A DNA stretch of 64,000 bases from Salinisphaera orenii subsp. halophila YIM 95161 (GTDB lineage Bacteria > Pseudomonadota > Gammaproteobacteria > Nevskiales > Salinisphaeraceae). Shown piece by piece: positions 32,952-43,394 of the stretch; position 1 is the first letter of the stretch; every line of letters begins with the position of its first letter. The notes under the pieces were generated by a model. That model did not search any database. It was not told the origin of the DNA and saw only the letters and a program-made list of their open reading frames with translations. The DNA lies in assembly GCF_003732545.1 (NCBI RefSeq), contig NZ_AYKF01000066.1, positions 124,001-188,000 on the forward strand, given 5' to 3'. The position numbers and the translations under genes were made by a program.

Positions 32952-33353
32952 GAACTACTGGCACCCCGCCCAACCGCGCCGAGCGCTTTCACGCGGCAAG
33001 GCGTGGCATAGTCCGCGCCGCGGGCGTGCCGTCATCTCGGCCCGCCTGCGGCAACGCTGGATAGGCGCAGATCGTGGATCTACAGTCACGGGCGCTGGTT
33101 CTTTCGGTTTCAGTCGCCCATCAACCTTCGGCCGTCGGCGCTGCACGTCCGAATCGTGGCGCGCCGCGACCGACAGCGCGCATCGCTCAGGACACGATAG
33201 GCGTGGCCAACGCGATGTCTGCATGACGTCTTACCAAACCTTGATGCCGCGCGAGCTCGCGAGCGCGACGCCGCTTCGCATCGGCTCCTGCAGCTGTACT
33301 CGACGTCCCGGGGCGTTGCTCAGCCGGCCGAACCGACGGGCGTCCGGATGCGA
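32952..33353. other. 402-bp region without a recognisable gene
   Basis: Between gshA (plus) and the anti-sigma gene (minus), so both 3' ends face it. Short open frames exist on both strands, but their translations are Arg/Pro-rich GC-noise without family features. I see a 13-bp inverted repeat AGATC-GTG-GATCT at 33069-33081 and a 12-bp palindrome CGCGAGCTCGCG at 33250-33261, but no terminator with a T run for either flanking gene. A decayed gene is possible. Confidence 0.4.
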
Positions 33354-34286
33354 CTACATCTGCCCCTGGGGCTGGACGCCCCCGCCGCCATCGGCGGCGG
33401 GGATCATCCGCTCGCGCGGCGTCACACCCGGCGTGGCCGAAGGCATCGAGTCCAGGGGCGGATCGTCACCGACGCGCCAGGCCGGGCCCTGCTTCGAGGG
33501 CAGAGGCCTGCCCACCGGTTGTACGGGCGCGGGTTCGGCCGGGCGGCCGGCAGCCGCGATCCGCGCGAGCGAACGGAGCGAGTCCGCCGGCATCTCGCCC
33601 ACCAAAGCATAATCCACGCCGTTGGCCTGCCAGCGCGCCAGCGGGCGGCCGCCCTCGAAAGACACGCGCGGCGACGGCTCACCGACCGGCTCCCGCCGCT
33701 GCGCGAACAGCCGCACGCGCTGACCGAGATCGTTCTCGTAGACGAATTCCCCGAGGTCTCGACCGCCCCCGGCATCATCCACATGCCGTCTCGCGACCAT
33801 ATCGTAGCCCTGCGCACCAAGATCCGGTGCCGGCAGGGCGTTCCCGCCCCCGGGCGAGGTCTGCGCGCCCGCGGTCGACACCACCGGCGTTCCATCCGGC
33901 CCGTCACCGTCCGCCGCCGCGGCCACGCGCTGGACGAACCCGTCGGCACGCTCCGGCGACGGCATCTGCTGGGTGCCGCCCCACCAGCCGATACCCGCGG
34001 CCACCGCCACCGCAGCGGCGGTGCCCATACGCATGGGCCAGCGCGCGCGCCGTCGATGGCCGTACCGCAGCAGACGCGGTGGTATCGGCTCGTCGAGCAC
34101 GGCCTCGTATTGGCGTGCGATACGCTGCTCGATCGCCGCGTCGCGGCGCGCACGGGCCGCCGCGTCGGGATGGGCCGTCACCCAGGCGAGGGTACTGCGT
34201 TCACGACTGGACGCGAGACGACCGGCATAGAACGATACGGCGTCTTCGTACGGATACTCGCGATCACGTGCATCGGTATCAGCCAT
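33354..34286 (-). CDS. Putative membrane-anchored anti-sigma factor
   Basis: A 310-residue protein translationally coupled to the ECF sigma gene (8-bp overlap). The N-terminal ~80 residues (DAVSFYAGRLASSRERS, then AHPDAAARARR and VLDEPIPPRLL) match the cytosolic part of proteobacterial anti-sigma factors. One membrane segment (about 93-107, AAAVAVAAGIGWWGG) follows. The outer domain has QRVRLFAQRREP and WQANGVDYALVGEMPADSLRSLARI, a module common in this group, then a Pro/Gly-rich end. The HxxxCxxC zinc motif is absent. Function as sigma inhibitor is inferred from architecture and position; the signal is unknown. Confidence 0.75.
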   Translation of the reverse strand: MADTDARDREYPYEDAVSFYAGRLASSRERSTLAWVTAHPDAAARARRDAAIEQRIARQYEAVLDEPIPPRLLRYGHRRRARWPMRMGTAAAVAVAAGIGWWGGTQQMPSPERADGFVQRVAAAADGDGPDGTPVVSTAGAQTSPGGGNALPAPDLGAQGYDMVARRHVDDAGGGRDLGEFVYENDLGQRVRLFAQRREPVGEPSPRVSFEGGRPLARWQANGVDYALVGEMPADSLRSLARIAAAGRPAEPAPVQPVGRPLPSKQGPAWRVGDDPPLDSMPSATPGVTPRERMIPAADGGGGVQPQGQM

Positions 34287-34797
34287 TGGCATCCTCGCGT
34301 GTCGGGGTCGGTTCCGCCGCCGAGACGAGTCGTTCGTTGAGCTGCTCGCGGGCCCGCGACAGCCGTGACCTGAACGTGCCGACACGCAGACCGAGTGCGC
34401 GTGCACCCTCGCGGTAGCTGGGCTGCTCGAGCGCGACCAGCAGCAGGATCGCACGTTGCTTTTCGGGCAACGCGTCGATCGCCGCGAGCACTTCGCGGCA
34501 GTGCAGCGAGGCGTCGGCGTCGATATCGGCGGCCGCCGGCGGGCGCACATCGTCGAGCGCGATCAGATTGCGGTGCGCCCGCTGCAGCTGCGGCCGTCGA
34601 TCGAGATAGAGGCGATAGAGCATCCGGAAAAGCCAGCTTCGCAGCCGGCCGGTCGGACGCCACTGGACGCGTTTGCGCCAGGCGCGCTCCAGCGTGTCCT
34701 GCACGAGATCGTCGGCGGCCTCGCGCTCACGCACGAGGGCTCGCGCGTAGCGGCGCAGATGTGGAATCTCCGCGTCGATCATGTCTGGGTCGATCAA
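34279..34797 (-). CDS. ECF-family RNA polymerase sigma factor
   Basis: A 172-residue extracytoplasmic-function sigma factor: region 2 with REREAADDLVQDTLERAW and GRLRSWLFRMLYRLYLDRR, region 4 with LPEKQRAILLLVALEQPSYREGARALGLRVGTFRSRLSR broken here only for description. It should recruit polymerase to promoters of the GGAACC/CGTT kind found beside it. Start is probably the TTG at 34797, which has GGGGAG eight bases upstream; the ATG five codons inside is the alternative. Co-transcribed with the anti-sigma gene. Confidence 0.9.
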   Translation of the reverse strand: MIDPDMIDAEIPHLRRYARALVREREAADDLVQDTLERAWRKRVQWRPTGRLRSWLFRMLYRLYLDRRPQLQRAHRNLIALDDVRPPAAADIDADASLHCREVLAAIDALPEKQRAILLLVALEQPSYREGARALGLRVGTFRSRLSRAREQLNERLVSAAEPTPTREDANG

Positions 34798-34874
34798 ATC
34801 CTGTCTCCCCGCTGGGGTCGTCGCGATGCATCAAGGCCCGACTCGGCGGATCACATGCAGCGCGCTCAGTAAGA

Positions 34875-34902
34875 CTAACGGTCCGGGTGCCGCCGCGGTT
34901 CC
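34875..34902 (-). promoter_or_regulatory. ECF-type promoter of the sigma/anti-sigma operon
   Basis: Minus strand: GGAACC (34897-34902), 16-bp spacer, CGTTAG (34875-34880), about 78 bp before the sigma start codon. The -35 context CGATGGAACCG is identical over 11 bases to that of the divergent promoter. It implies autoregulation. Confidence 0.65.
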
Positions 34903-34926
34903 ATCGCGTCTCGATCGCCACTCGAT

Positions 34927-34954
34927 GGAACCGATTGGCGATCGCGGTCGTTGG
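34927..34954 (+). promoter_or_regulatory. ECF-type promoter of the DUF4168 gene
   Basis: Plus strand: GGAACC (34927-34932), 16-bp spacer, CGTTGG (34949-34954), about 53 bp before the ATG at 35008. It mirrors the sigma operon promoter in both boxes and in spacing, so the DUF4168 gene is a likely member of the regulon. Confidence 0.65.
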
Positions 34955-35007
34955 TGTGCGTGGCGGGGTCGTTGATCACGCCCACATTCTCTATGCAAGG
35001 AGTTGCC

Positions 35008-35400
35008 ATGAACGCAACCAGTCGCATCATCGCCGCAACGCTGTTCGGCGCCAGCCTGTTCGTCGCCGCGCCGGTATTCGCCCAGGGCGGCGGTGGTGGT
35101 GGCGCCCAGGCCCAGGCACAGTCCCGTATCCAGGCGCCGGACCCGTCCGAGGTCTCGGACGCACAGCTCGAGAAGTTCTCGGAGGCCCAGTCCGACGTGC
35201 GCGAGGTCCGCAAGGACTGGCAGGACAAGCTGCAGAACGCCGAGAGCCAGGAAAAGGCCATGCAGAATCGCCAAAAAGCGACTCAGGAGATGGTCGAAGC
35301 CGTGCGTGACAGCGGCCTGTCCGTCGACGAGTACAACGGCATCGCCAAGGCGGCGCAGTCCAATCCGGAATTCGCCAAGCGCGTGCAGGACATGCGCTAG
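35008..35400 (+). CDS. Secreted DUF4168-domain protein
   Basis: A 130-residue exported protein. Signal peptide MNATSRIIAATLFGASLFVA with cleavage after VFA, a Gly/Gln-rich linker, then a DUF4168 domain: FSEAQSDVREVRKDWQDKL, QKATQEMVEAVRDSGLSVDE and YNGIAKAAQSNPEFAKRVQ. Predicted all-helical and periplasmic; the biochemical role of the family is unknown. AAGGAG lies 7 nt before the ATG. Divergent from the ECF sigma gene with a matching promoter, so it may act in the envelope stress the sigma responds to (inference). Confidence 0.88.
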   Translation: MNATSRIIAATLFGASLFVAAPVFAQGGGGGGAQAQAQSRIQAPDPSEVSDAQLEKFSEAQSDVREVRKDWQDKLQNAESQEKAMQNRQKATQEMVEAVRDSGLSVDEYNGIAKAAQSNPEFAKRVQDMR

Positions 35401-35420
35401 TCGACCGGATCTCCGGCCGG

Positions 35421-36149
35421 CTACTCGCCGGCCGGATTCTTCAGGCTCGGGTATTCCCCTCGACCGGGCGCACTGCCCGAAATGGCTTCACGACCGTAGA
35501 ACTTCACGCCTTTCTGAATCCGCGGCCGCCCCTGGGCCTGCCGATGGCGGTTGGTATCACGAAGGCTGTACACGCAGCCGCAGTATTCCTGCTGATAGAA
35601 CGCTTCCCGCTTGGCGATCTCGATCATGCGCGCGGCGCCGCCCTTCTTGCGCCAGTTCAGCGTCCAGTAGCGGACCTCCGGATAGCGCGAAGTCGCACGC
35701 ACGCCCGCCTCGTTGATCTGCGCCATGTTCTTCCAGCGCGAGATACCCAGCGTGCTCGAGATCAGGCCGTAACCGTTTTCGGCCGCATACAGCGCCGTGC
35801 GTTCGAAGCGCATGTCGAAACAGACCGTGCAGCGCCGGCCGCGCTCGGGCTCGTTCTCCAGCCCCCGAATGCGATCAAACCAGTTGTCGGTGTCGTAATC
35901 GCCGTCGATATGCGGAATACCGAGCCGCTCGCAGTAGCGGATATCCTCGGCCTTGCGCATCTCGTATTCGGCCTGCGGGTGGATGTTGGGATTGTAGAAA
36001 TAGACCGTGACGTCGATGCCGGACGCCTTCACTGCAGCCAGCACCTCGCCGGCGCAGGGCGCGCAGCAGGAATGCATGAGCAGTCGCGAATCCGTGCTGG
36101 GCGGCTCGATCTCGGGACGCTCGTAGCGATCCAGGCTATACGGGTTCAT
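35421..36149 (-). CDS. queH: Epoxyqueuosine reductase QueH
   Basis: Cobalamin-independent enzyme for the last step of queuosine synthesis, non-orthologous to QueG. 242 residues with the adjacent and paired cysteines that define DUF208: [11 protein letters not shown] near residue 27, [15 protein letters not shown] and the C-terminal QEYCGCVYS, the ligands for the Fe-S cluster and metal. A C-terminal extension ends in a basic [17 protein letters not shown] tail. Convergent with the DUF4168 gene (20 bp apart). Confidence 0.93.
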   Translation of the reverse strand: MNPYSLDRYERPEIEPPSTDSRLLMHSCCAPCAGEVLAAVKASGIDVTVYFYNPNIHPQAEYEMRKAEDIRYCERLGIPHIDGDYDTDNWFDRIRGLENEPERGRRCTVCFDMRFERTALYAAENGYGLISSTLGISRWKNMAQINEAGVRATSRYPEVRYWTLNWRKKGGAARMIEIAKREAFYQQEYCGCVYSLRDTNRHRQAQGRPRIQKGVKFYGREAISGSAPGRGEYPSLKNPAGE

Positions 36150-36238
36150 GGGCAGTCACCGCTTGCGATGCGATAATCGCCCATTGTCCGTATTACATCG
36201 GCGTCCGTCCACGACGCCGCGAACGACCGGGAGTGGAC

Positions 36239-36550
36239 ATGAAACAAGGCAGCATCGTGATGGCCATGATCTGGATGGCCGTCATTTCGCTTCTGCTGTT
36301 CTGGCTGCCGTTGATCGGCCCGCTGCTGGCCGGCTTCATCGGCGGCCGCAGTGCCGGCAGCGCCGGGCGCGGGCTGGTCGCCGCCGTGCTGCCGGCCGCC
36401 ATACTCTGCTTCGTGCTGTTCGCCTTCGGCGCCGCACTGAGCGGCCTGCCGATCATCGGCGCGATCGCGAGCGCGAGCCTGTTCCTGCTGATCGTGATCC
36501 AGAGCCTGCCGCTACTCGCCGGCGCCTTTGTCGGCGGGCTGACCGTCTGA
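36239..36550 (+). CDS. Small hydrophobic membrane protein of unknown function
   Basis: A 103-residue protein with three predicted membrane segments (about 8-38, 45-67 and 71-100) rich in Gly and Ala, including LIGPLLAGFIGGRSAGSAGRG. I do not recognise a family. ATG 36239 has GGGAG six bases upstream; a GTG two codons earlier is the alternative. Its 3' end overlaps the convergent AI-2E-family permease by 39 bp. Coding is supported by the long hydrophobic pattern and the ribosome site; function unknown. Confidence 0.65.
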   Translation: MKQGSIVMAMIWMAVISLLLFWLPLIGPLLAGFIGGRSAGSAGRGLVAAVLPAAILCFVLFAFGAALSGLPIIGAIASASLFLLIVIQSLPLLAGAFVGGLTV

Positions 36551-37540
36551 TCGATCGGCCGCGCGCAGCACGCGCGTGGTGACCGCACCGGTCAGCACCA
36601 TCGGGGCGGCCAGCAGCACGCCGAGCGGGCCCATGAGCACGCCGCCAACGAGCTGGGCCGAGATCAGAACCACCGGCGGCAGCGCGATCGCACGCTGCTG
36701 GATGAGCGGCGTGAGCACCGTGCTTTCGAAGGCCTGGATCACGATATAGAGCGACAGCACCCAGCCGGCCAGTCCGAGCGACTCGACCGCCGCGATCAGC
36801 AGCGCGGGCACCACGCCGATCAGGGGGCCGATATAGGGCACGAACGAGACCAGCCCGGCCCAGAGCCCGAGCGTGAACGCGAGCGAGACATCCATCGCGA
36901 ACAGGCCGATACCGGTCGCGATGCCGACGATGGCCATCGACAGGCCGCGACCGAGCAGCCACAGCCGAAGTTCGTGGGCGAGCTCCCGCGCCACGACGCC
37001 CAGCCTGTCCCGGCTCTCGCGCGACATCAGATCGCGACCGAGCGACAGATAGCGCCGCGGTGAGGCAGCGGCGTAGATACCGACGAAGATCACCACGAAC
37101 ACGTTGAAGATACCGCCGAAGGTCGATGACACGACGCTGAAGACACGCGTGCCGCCGGCAAACCAATCGATCGGCTGCGCCGTATCATCGAGCATGCCGC
37201 GCAGCATCTCGAAGTTGTTCACGCGCGCGCGCAGGCTGTCCCAGGCTTCCGGCATGCGCTCGATCAGTCGCGGAATCTCCTGATCGATCCGGGGCCCGAT
37301 CCACAGCGCGATCAACACGAACATGAGTGTGATCGCTGCCAGGGTCGCCGCATAGGCCGGCACGCGACCGCCCGGCAGAACGCGCTGCATCGCCTGGGTC
37401 GCCGCATCCAGGAGCACGGCGAGAATGACGCCCGAGAACACGAGCAGCAGAACGGACGTCAGCTGAGGGAACGAATTCAGTGCAAACAGCGTCGCCAGCA
37501 CGAGTCCGGCGACGAGCAGCGGGGTTGGCGTCGAACGCAT
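36512..37540 (-). CDS. AI-2E transporter family permease (PerM/TqsA-like)
   Basis: A 342-residue inner-membrane protein with about eight hydrophobic segments. It has the family pattern: paired N-terminal helices, a soluble helical region (about 85-150, IDQEIPRLIERMPEAWDSLR) and the conserved C-terminal half with FVPYIGPLIGVVPALLIA and LTPLIQQRAIALPPVVLI. Members include exporters of autoinducer-2 and sodium/proton antiporters (halophile homologues act as Na+(Li+)/H+ antiporters), so the substrate is undecided. Upstream of it on the same strand lies the ectC terminator. Confidence 0.88.
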   Translation of the reverse strand: MRSTPTPLLVAGLVLATLFALNSFPQLTSVLLLVFSGVILAVLLDAATQAMQRVLPGGRVPAYAATLAAITLMFVLIALWIGPRIDQEIPRLIERMPEAWDSLRARVNNFEMLRGMLDDTAQPIDWFAGGTRVFSVVSSTFGGIFNVFVVIFVGIYAAASPRRYLSLGRDLMSRESRDRLGVVARELAHELRLWLLGRGLSMAIVGIATGIGLFAMDVSLAFTLGLWAGLVSFVPYIGPLIGVVPALLIAAVESLGLAGWVLSLYIVIQAFESTVLTPLIQQRAIALPPVVLISAQLVGGVLMGPLGVLLAAPMVLTGAVTTRVLRAADRSDGQPADKGAGE

Positions 37541-37593
37541 GTTCGGGCTCCCTGCCGATGGACGCCGCGGCCGAGGACCGGCCGGCTCGCGGC

Positions 37594-37621
37594 AAAAAAA
37601 ACCCCGGTCCGCGGACCGGGG
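37594..37621 (-). terminator. Rho-independent terminator of ectABC
   Basis: Minus strand: perfect 20-bp palindrome of CCCCGGTCC and its complement (37602-37621) followed by eight T (37594-37601), 34 bp after the ectC stop. One of the strongest terminators in the window. Confidence 0.85.
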
Positions 37622-37655
37622 TCGTGACGCGTGTCAGCGCATCGGCGCGCGCCGC

Positions 37656-38048
37656 CTACTGATCCTGCGGCGGAACGTAGGCGCCGTCCTCGTCGTGGAT
37701 CTCGCGACCGGTGACCGGCGGGTTGAAGGCGCAGACCAGCTTGAGCTCGGTCTTAGCCTTGAGCGTATGCCGATCGTGGTTGTCGAGCGCATACACCGTA
37801 CCCGGCTCGATCTTGTGCTCTTCGCCGGTATCGCGGTTCACGAGCGTGCCCTCGCCCTGATAACAGAACACGGCTTCGTAGTGGTACTTGTACCACATGT
37901 CGAACTCGAGTCCGGGCGGGAACGTGGTCTCGTGAAACGAAAAGCCCATGCCGTCGCTGGCCAGCAGCCAACGCACGCTGGTCCAGCCGTCCGGGCTGAC
38001 GACCTCGCGGTCGGTGCCGCGCAGGTCTTCGGTACGCACAATCTTCAT
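37656..38048 (-). CDS. ectC: L-ectoine synthase
   Basis: Cupin enzyme closing N-acetyl-diaminobutyrate to the compatible solute ectoine. 130 residues, the family length: MKIVRTEDLRGTDREV, the metal-site region EFDMWYKYHYEAVFCYQGEG, and YALDNHDRHTLKA. The long open frame upstream is noise; the start is set by homology. Third gene of ectABC. No ectD follows, so hydroxyectoine is not made from this locus. Confidence 0.97.
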   Translation of the reverse strand: MKIVRTEDLRGTDREVVSPDGWTSVRWLLASDGMGFSFHETTFPPGLEFDMWYKYHYEAVFCYQGEGTLVNRDTGEEHKIEPGTVYALDNHDRHTLKAKTELKLVCAFNPPVTGREIHDEDGAYVPPQDQ

Positions 38049-38128
38049 CGGGACTCCTAGCGTCTTGAGGTGATCGACACCAATGTATCCTACAGCACGC
38101 GCCTCAGGCTGCGACGCGCCTCGACGTA

Positions 38129-39406
38129 TCAGGCCGCGCCCTGGGCCAACCCGTGCTTGTCGAGGACCGCTTGAACCGCGTCGGCGACGATATCCAGACC
38201 TTCGTCGATATCGGCATCGCTCGTGTTCACGGCCTGCATGAACTTGATCACGCTGTCGCGGGGACCGGCGGTTTCCAGCAGCAGCTTGTGCTTGAAGCAT
38301 TCGGCCGCCACGTCATCGGCGATTTCGGCGATCTCGCAGTCCACGCCGATGAACATGCCGCGTCCGCGTACGTCGGCGTTGAAGCCGGGGTGGCTGTCCA
38401 CGATCTCGTTCAGGCGCTTGCGCATGTGCTCGCCCTTGCGAAGGATCTCCTTCTCGAAGGCGTCGTCGCGCCAGTAGTGATTGATCGCGGCGACGGCCGT
38501 CACGAAGGCGTGGTTGTTGCCACGGAACGTGCCGTTGTGCTCGCCGGGCTCCCAGATATCCAGATCCGGGCGGATCATGGTGATCGCCAGCGGCAGGCCG
38601 AAGCCGGACAGCGACTTGGACACGGTGATGATGTCCGGCTTGATGCCCGAGGGCTCGAACGAGAAGAACGGGCCGGTACGGCCGACGCCGGCCTGGATGT
38701 CATCGACGATCAGCAGCATGTCGTGCTCGCGGCAGATGCGCTCGATCTCGCGCAGCCACTCGTCGCTGGCCACGTTGATGCCGCCCTCGCCCTGTACGGT
38801 CTCGAGGATCACGGCGGCCGGCTTTTCAAGCCCGCTGGAGCCGTCCTTGAGCATGTACTCGAGATCGGCGGCGGTGTCGCGGCCATCGCGGAAATAGTCG
38901 CAGAACGGCAGCGAGTGCGTGTCCTGCAGATCGACCCCGGCGCCGCCGCGCTTGGCGGAATTGCCGGTCACCGCGAGCGCGCCCAGCGTCATGCCGTGAT
39001 AGCCGTCGGTGAAGCACAGCACGCCGCTGCGGCCCTTGACCTTGCGGGCCAGCTTGAGTGCGGCTTCCACGGCGTTGGTGCCGGTCGGCCCCGGAAACTG
39101 GATCTTGTAGTCCATGCCCCGCGGTTTCATGATCACTTGCTCGAAAGTCTCGAGGAAATTGACTTTCTCCGCGGTCGCCATGTCCAGACCGTGGCAGATG
39201 TTGTCGCCCTGGATGTAATCCAGCAGGGCTTTCTTCATCACTTCGTCGTTGTGGCCGTAGTTGAGCGCGCCGGCGCCGCCGAAGAAATCGAGATAGACGT
39301 CGCCGTTCTCGTCGGTCATGCGGTTGCCCTTGGCGGTCGTGAAGACCGTCGGGAAGCCACGCACGTACCCGCGCACTTCGGATTCGAGACGATTGATGGT
39401 TTCCAT
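38129..39406 (-). CDS. ectB: Diaminobutyrate--2-oxoglutarate aminotransferase
   Basis: PLP enzyme converting aspartate semialdehyde to L-2,4-diaminobutyrate, first step of ectoine synthesis. 425 residues; FFGGAGALNYGHND and QFPGPTGTNAVEAALKLARK are diagnostic, the PLP Asp is in LIVDDIQAGVGRTG and the Schiff-base Lys in VSKSLSGFGLPLA. Start METINRLESEVRGYVRGFP. It lies 34 bp after ectA. Confidence 0.97.
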   Translation of the reverse strand: METINRLESEVRGYVRGFPTVFTTAKGNRMTDENGDVYLDFFGGAGALNYGHNDEVMKKALLDYIQGDNICHGLDMATAEKVNFLETFEQVIMKPRGMDYKIQFPGPTGTNAVEAALKLARKVKGRSGVLCFTDGYHGMTLGALAVTGNSAKRGGAGVDLQDTHSLPFCDYFRDGRDTAADLEYMLKDGSSGLEKPAAVILETVQGEGGINVASDEWLREIERICREHDMLLIVDDIQAGVGRTGPFFSFEPSGIKPDIITVSKSLSGFGLPLAITMIRPDLDIWEPGEHNGTFRGNNHAFVTAVAAINHYWRDDAFEKEILRKGEHMRKRLNEIVDSHPGFNADVRGRGMFIGVDCEIAEIADDVAAECFKHKLLLETAGPRDSVIKFMQAVNTSDADIDEGLDIVADAVQAVLDKHGLAQGAA

Positions 39407-39440
39407 AACTTGCTCCTGAGCGACTGCTCGGATGAATGTC

Positions 39441-40004
39441 CTATTCGGCCGACTCGCGGATCGCCGCGGTATCGAAGGGGCCGATACGGAAGAGAATTTC
39501 GGGCTCGTGGGGTTCGCCGTCGACGCTTTCGTGATCGCCGAACAGTTCGCTGGCGAACAGCTCCTCCTCTTCGCACCGGGTGTCGAGCTTGGCGGCGAAG
39601 CCGCGGAAGAGCGCCATGGACGCCTCGTTGGTCGGCCCCACGGTGGTGTCGAGATAGCGCACGTGCGAACAGGCCGGTCGCTTGAGGATCTCGTAGAGCA
39701 TGCGCGTGGCCAGGCCGCGACCGCGGCCGGCCTCGGCGACGCCCACCTGCCACACGAACACCGTGTCCGGTTTGCTCGGCGGGCAGTAGGCCGATATGAA
39801 ACCGGCCAGCTGATCGCCGACCTCGGCGACCACGCTCGTCTGCGAGTAGTGCTCGCCCACGAGCAGATAGGCATAGACGGAATTGACGTCGAGCACGCCC
39901 GTATCGCGAACGAGCTGGAGAATGTCGGCGCCGTCTTCCTTGAACGGAGAGCGGAAGCGGACCTCTTTCGAGGCCGGGTCAATCGTGTCGGAAATAACGT
40001 TCAG
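39441..40004 (-). CDS. ectA: L-2,4-diaminobutyrate acetyltransferase (non-canonical start)
   Basis: GNAT-family enzyme acetylating diaminobutyrate in ectoine synthesis. Core motifs: ILQLVRDTGVLDVNSVYAYL, then VFVWQVGVAEAGRGRGLATR (acetyl-CoA loop), LDTTVGPTNEASMALFRGFA and ILFRIGPFD. The in-frame stop TAA lies at 40026-40028 and no ATG, GTG or TTG occurs between it and the GTG at residue LDVNS, which is inside the conserved domain. Candidate starts are CTG (40004, used here), ATT (39995) or ACG (40016); none has a Shine-Dalgarno sequence. A one-base sequencing error placing the GTG or ATG near 40024-40026 in frame would also explain it. Length from CTG 187 residues, normal for EctA. Confidence 0.85.
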   Translation of the reverse strand: MNVISDTIDPASKEVRFRSPFKEDGADILQLVRDTGVLDVNSVYAYLLVGEHYSQTSVVAEVGDQLAGFISAYCPPSKPDTVFVWQVGVAEAGRGRGLATRMLYEILKRPACSHVRYLDTTVGPTNEASMALFRGFAAKLDTRCEEEELFASELFGDHESVDGEPHEPEILFRIGPFDTAAIRESAE

Positions 40005-40024
40005 TTCGGTTTTCGTTTGCCCAC

Positions 40025-40043
40025 ATTATAGCGGCTTCGCCGC
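40025..40043 (-). promoter_or_regulatory. ectABC promoter -10 box with palindromic spacer
   Basis: Minus strand TATAAT (40025-40030), a perfect -10 box, immediately preceded by the palindrome GCGGC-GAA-GCCGC (40031-40043). No good -35 is present at 16-18 bp, typical of regulated promoters. Transcription would begin near 40018, leaving almost no leader before ectA. Confidence 0.5.
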
Positions 40044-40063
40044 AGATTTTCTCACCGCCCGGC

Positions 40064-43288
<3,225 letters not shown>

Positions 43289-43394
43289 GGCTTGGGTGCT
43301 CGTTTTCAGCGCGGGCGCGCCTCGGGCACGCCCTGTCGACTACGCTTTCGGTTCAATCGGTTGCGTCATGTTTCTGATGCTGATTCCACAGCAT

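Noticed and set aside
32955-33224. 89-codon minus-strand frame between gshA and the anti-sigma gene
   Set aside because: Arg/Pro-rich noise, no ribosome site, no hydrophobic or domain pattern.
40011-40026. ATG at 40026 or GTG at 40024 as the ectA start
   Set aside because: Both frames close within about 7 to 15 codons (TGA) and are out of register with EctA, unless the sequence has an indel.
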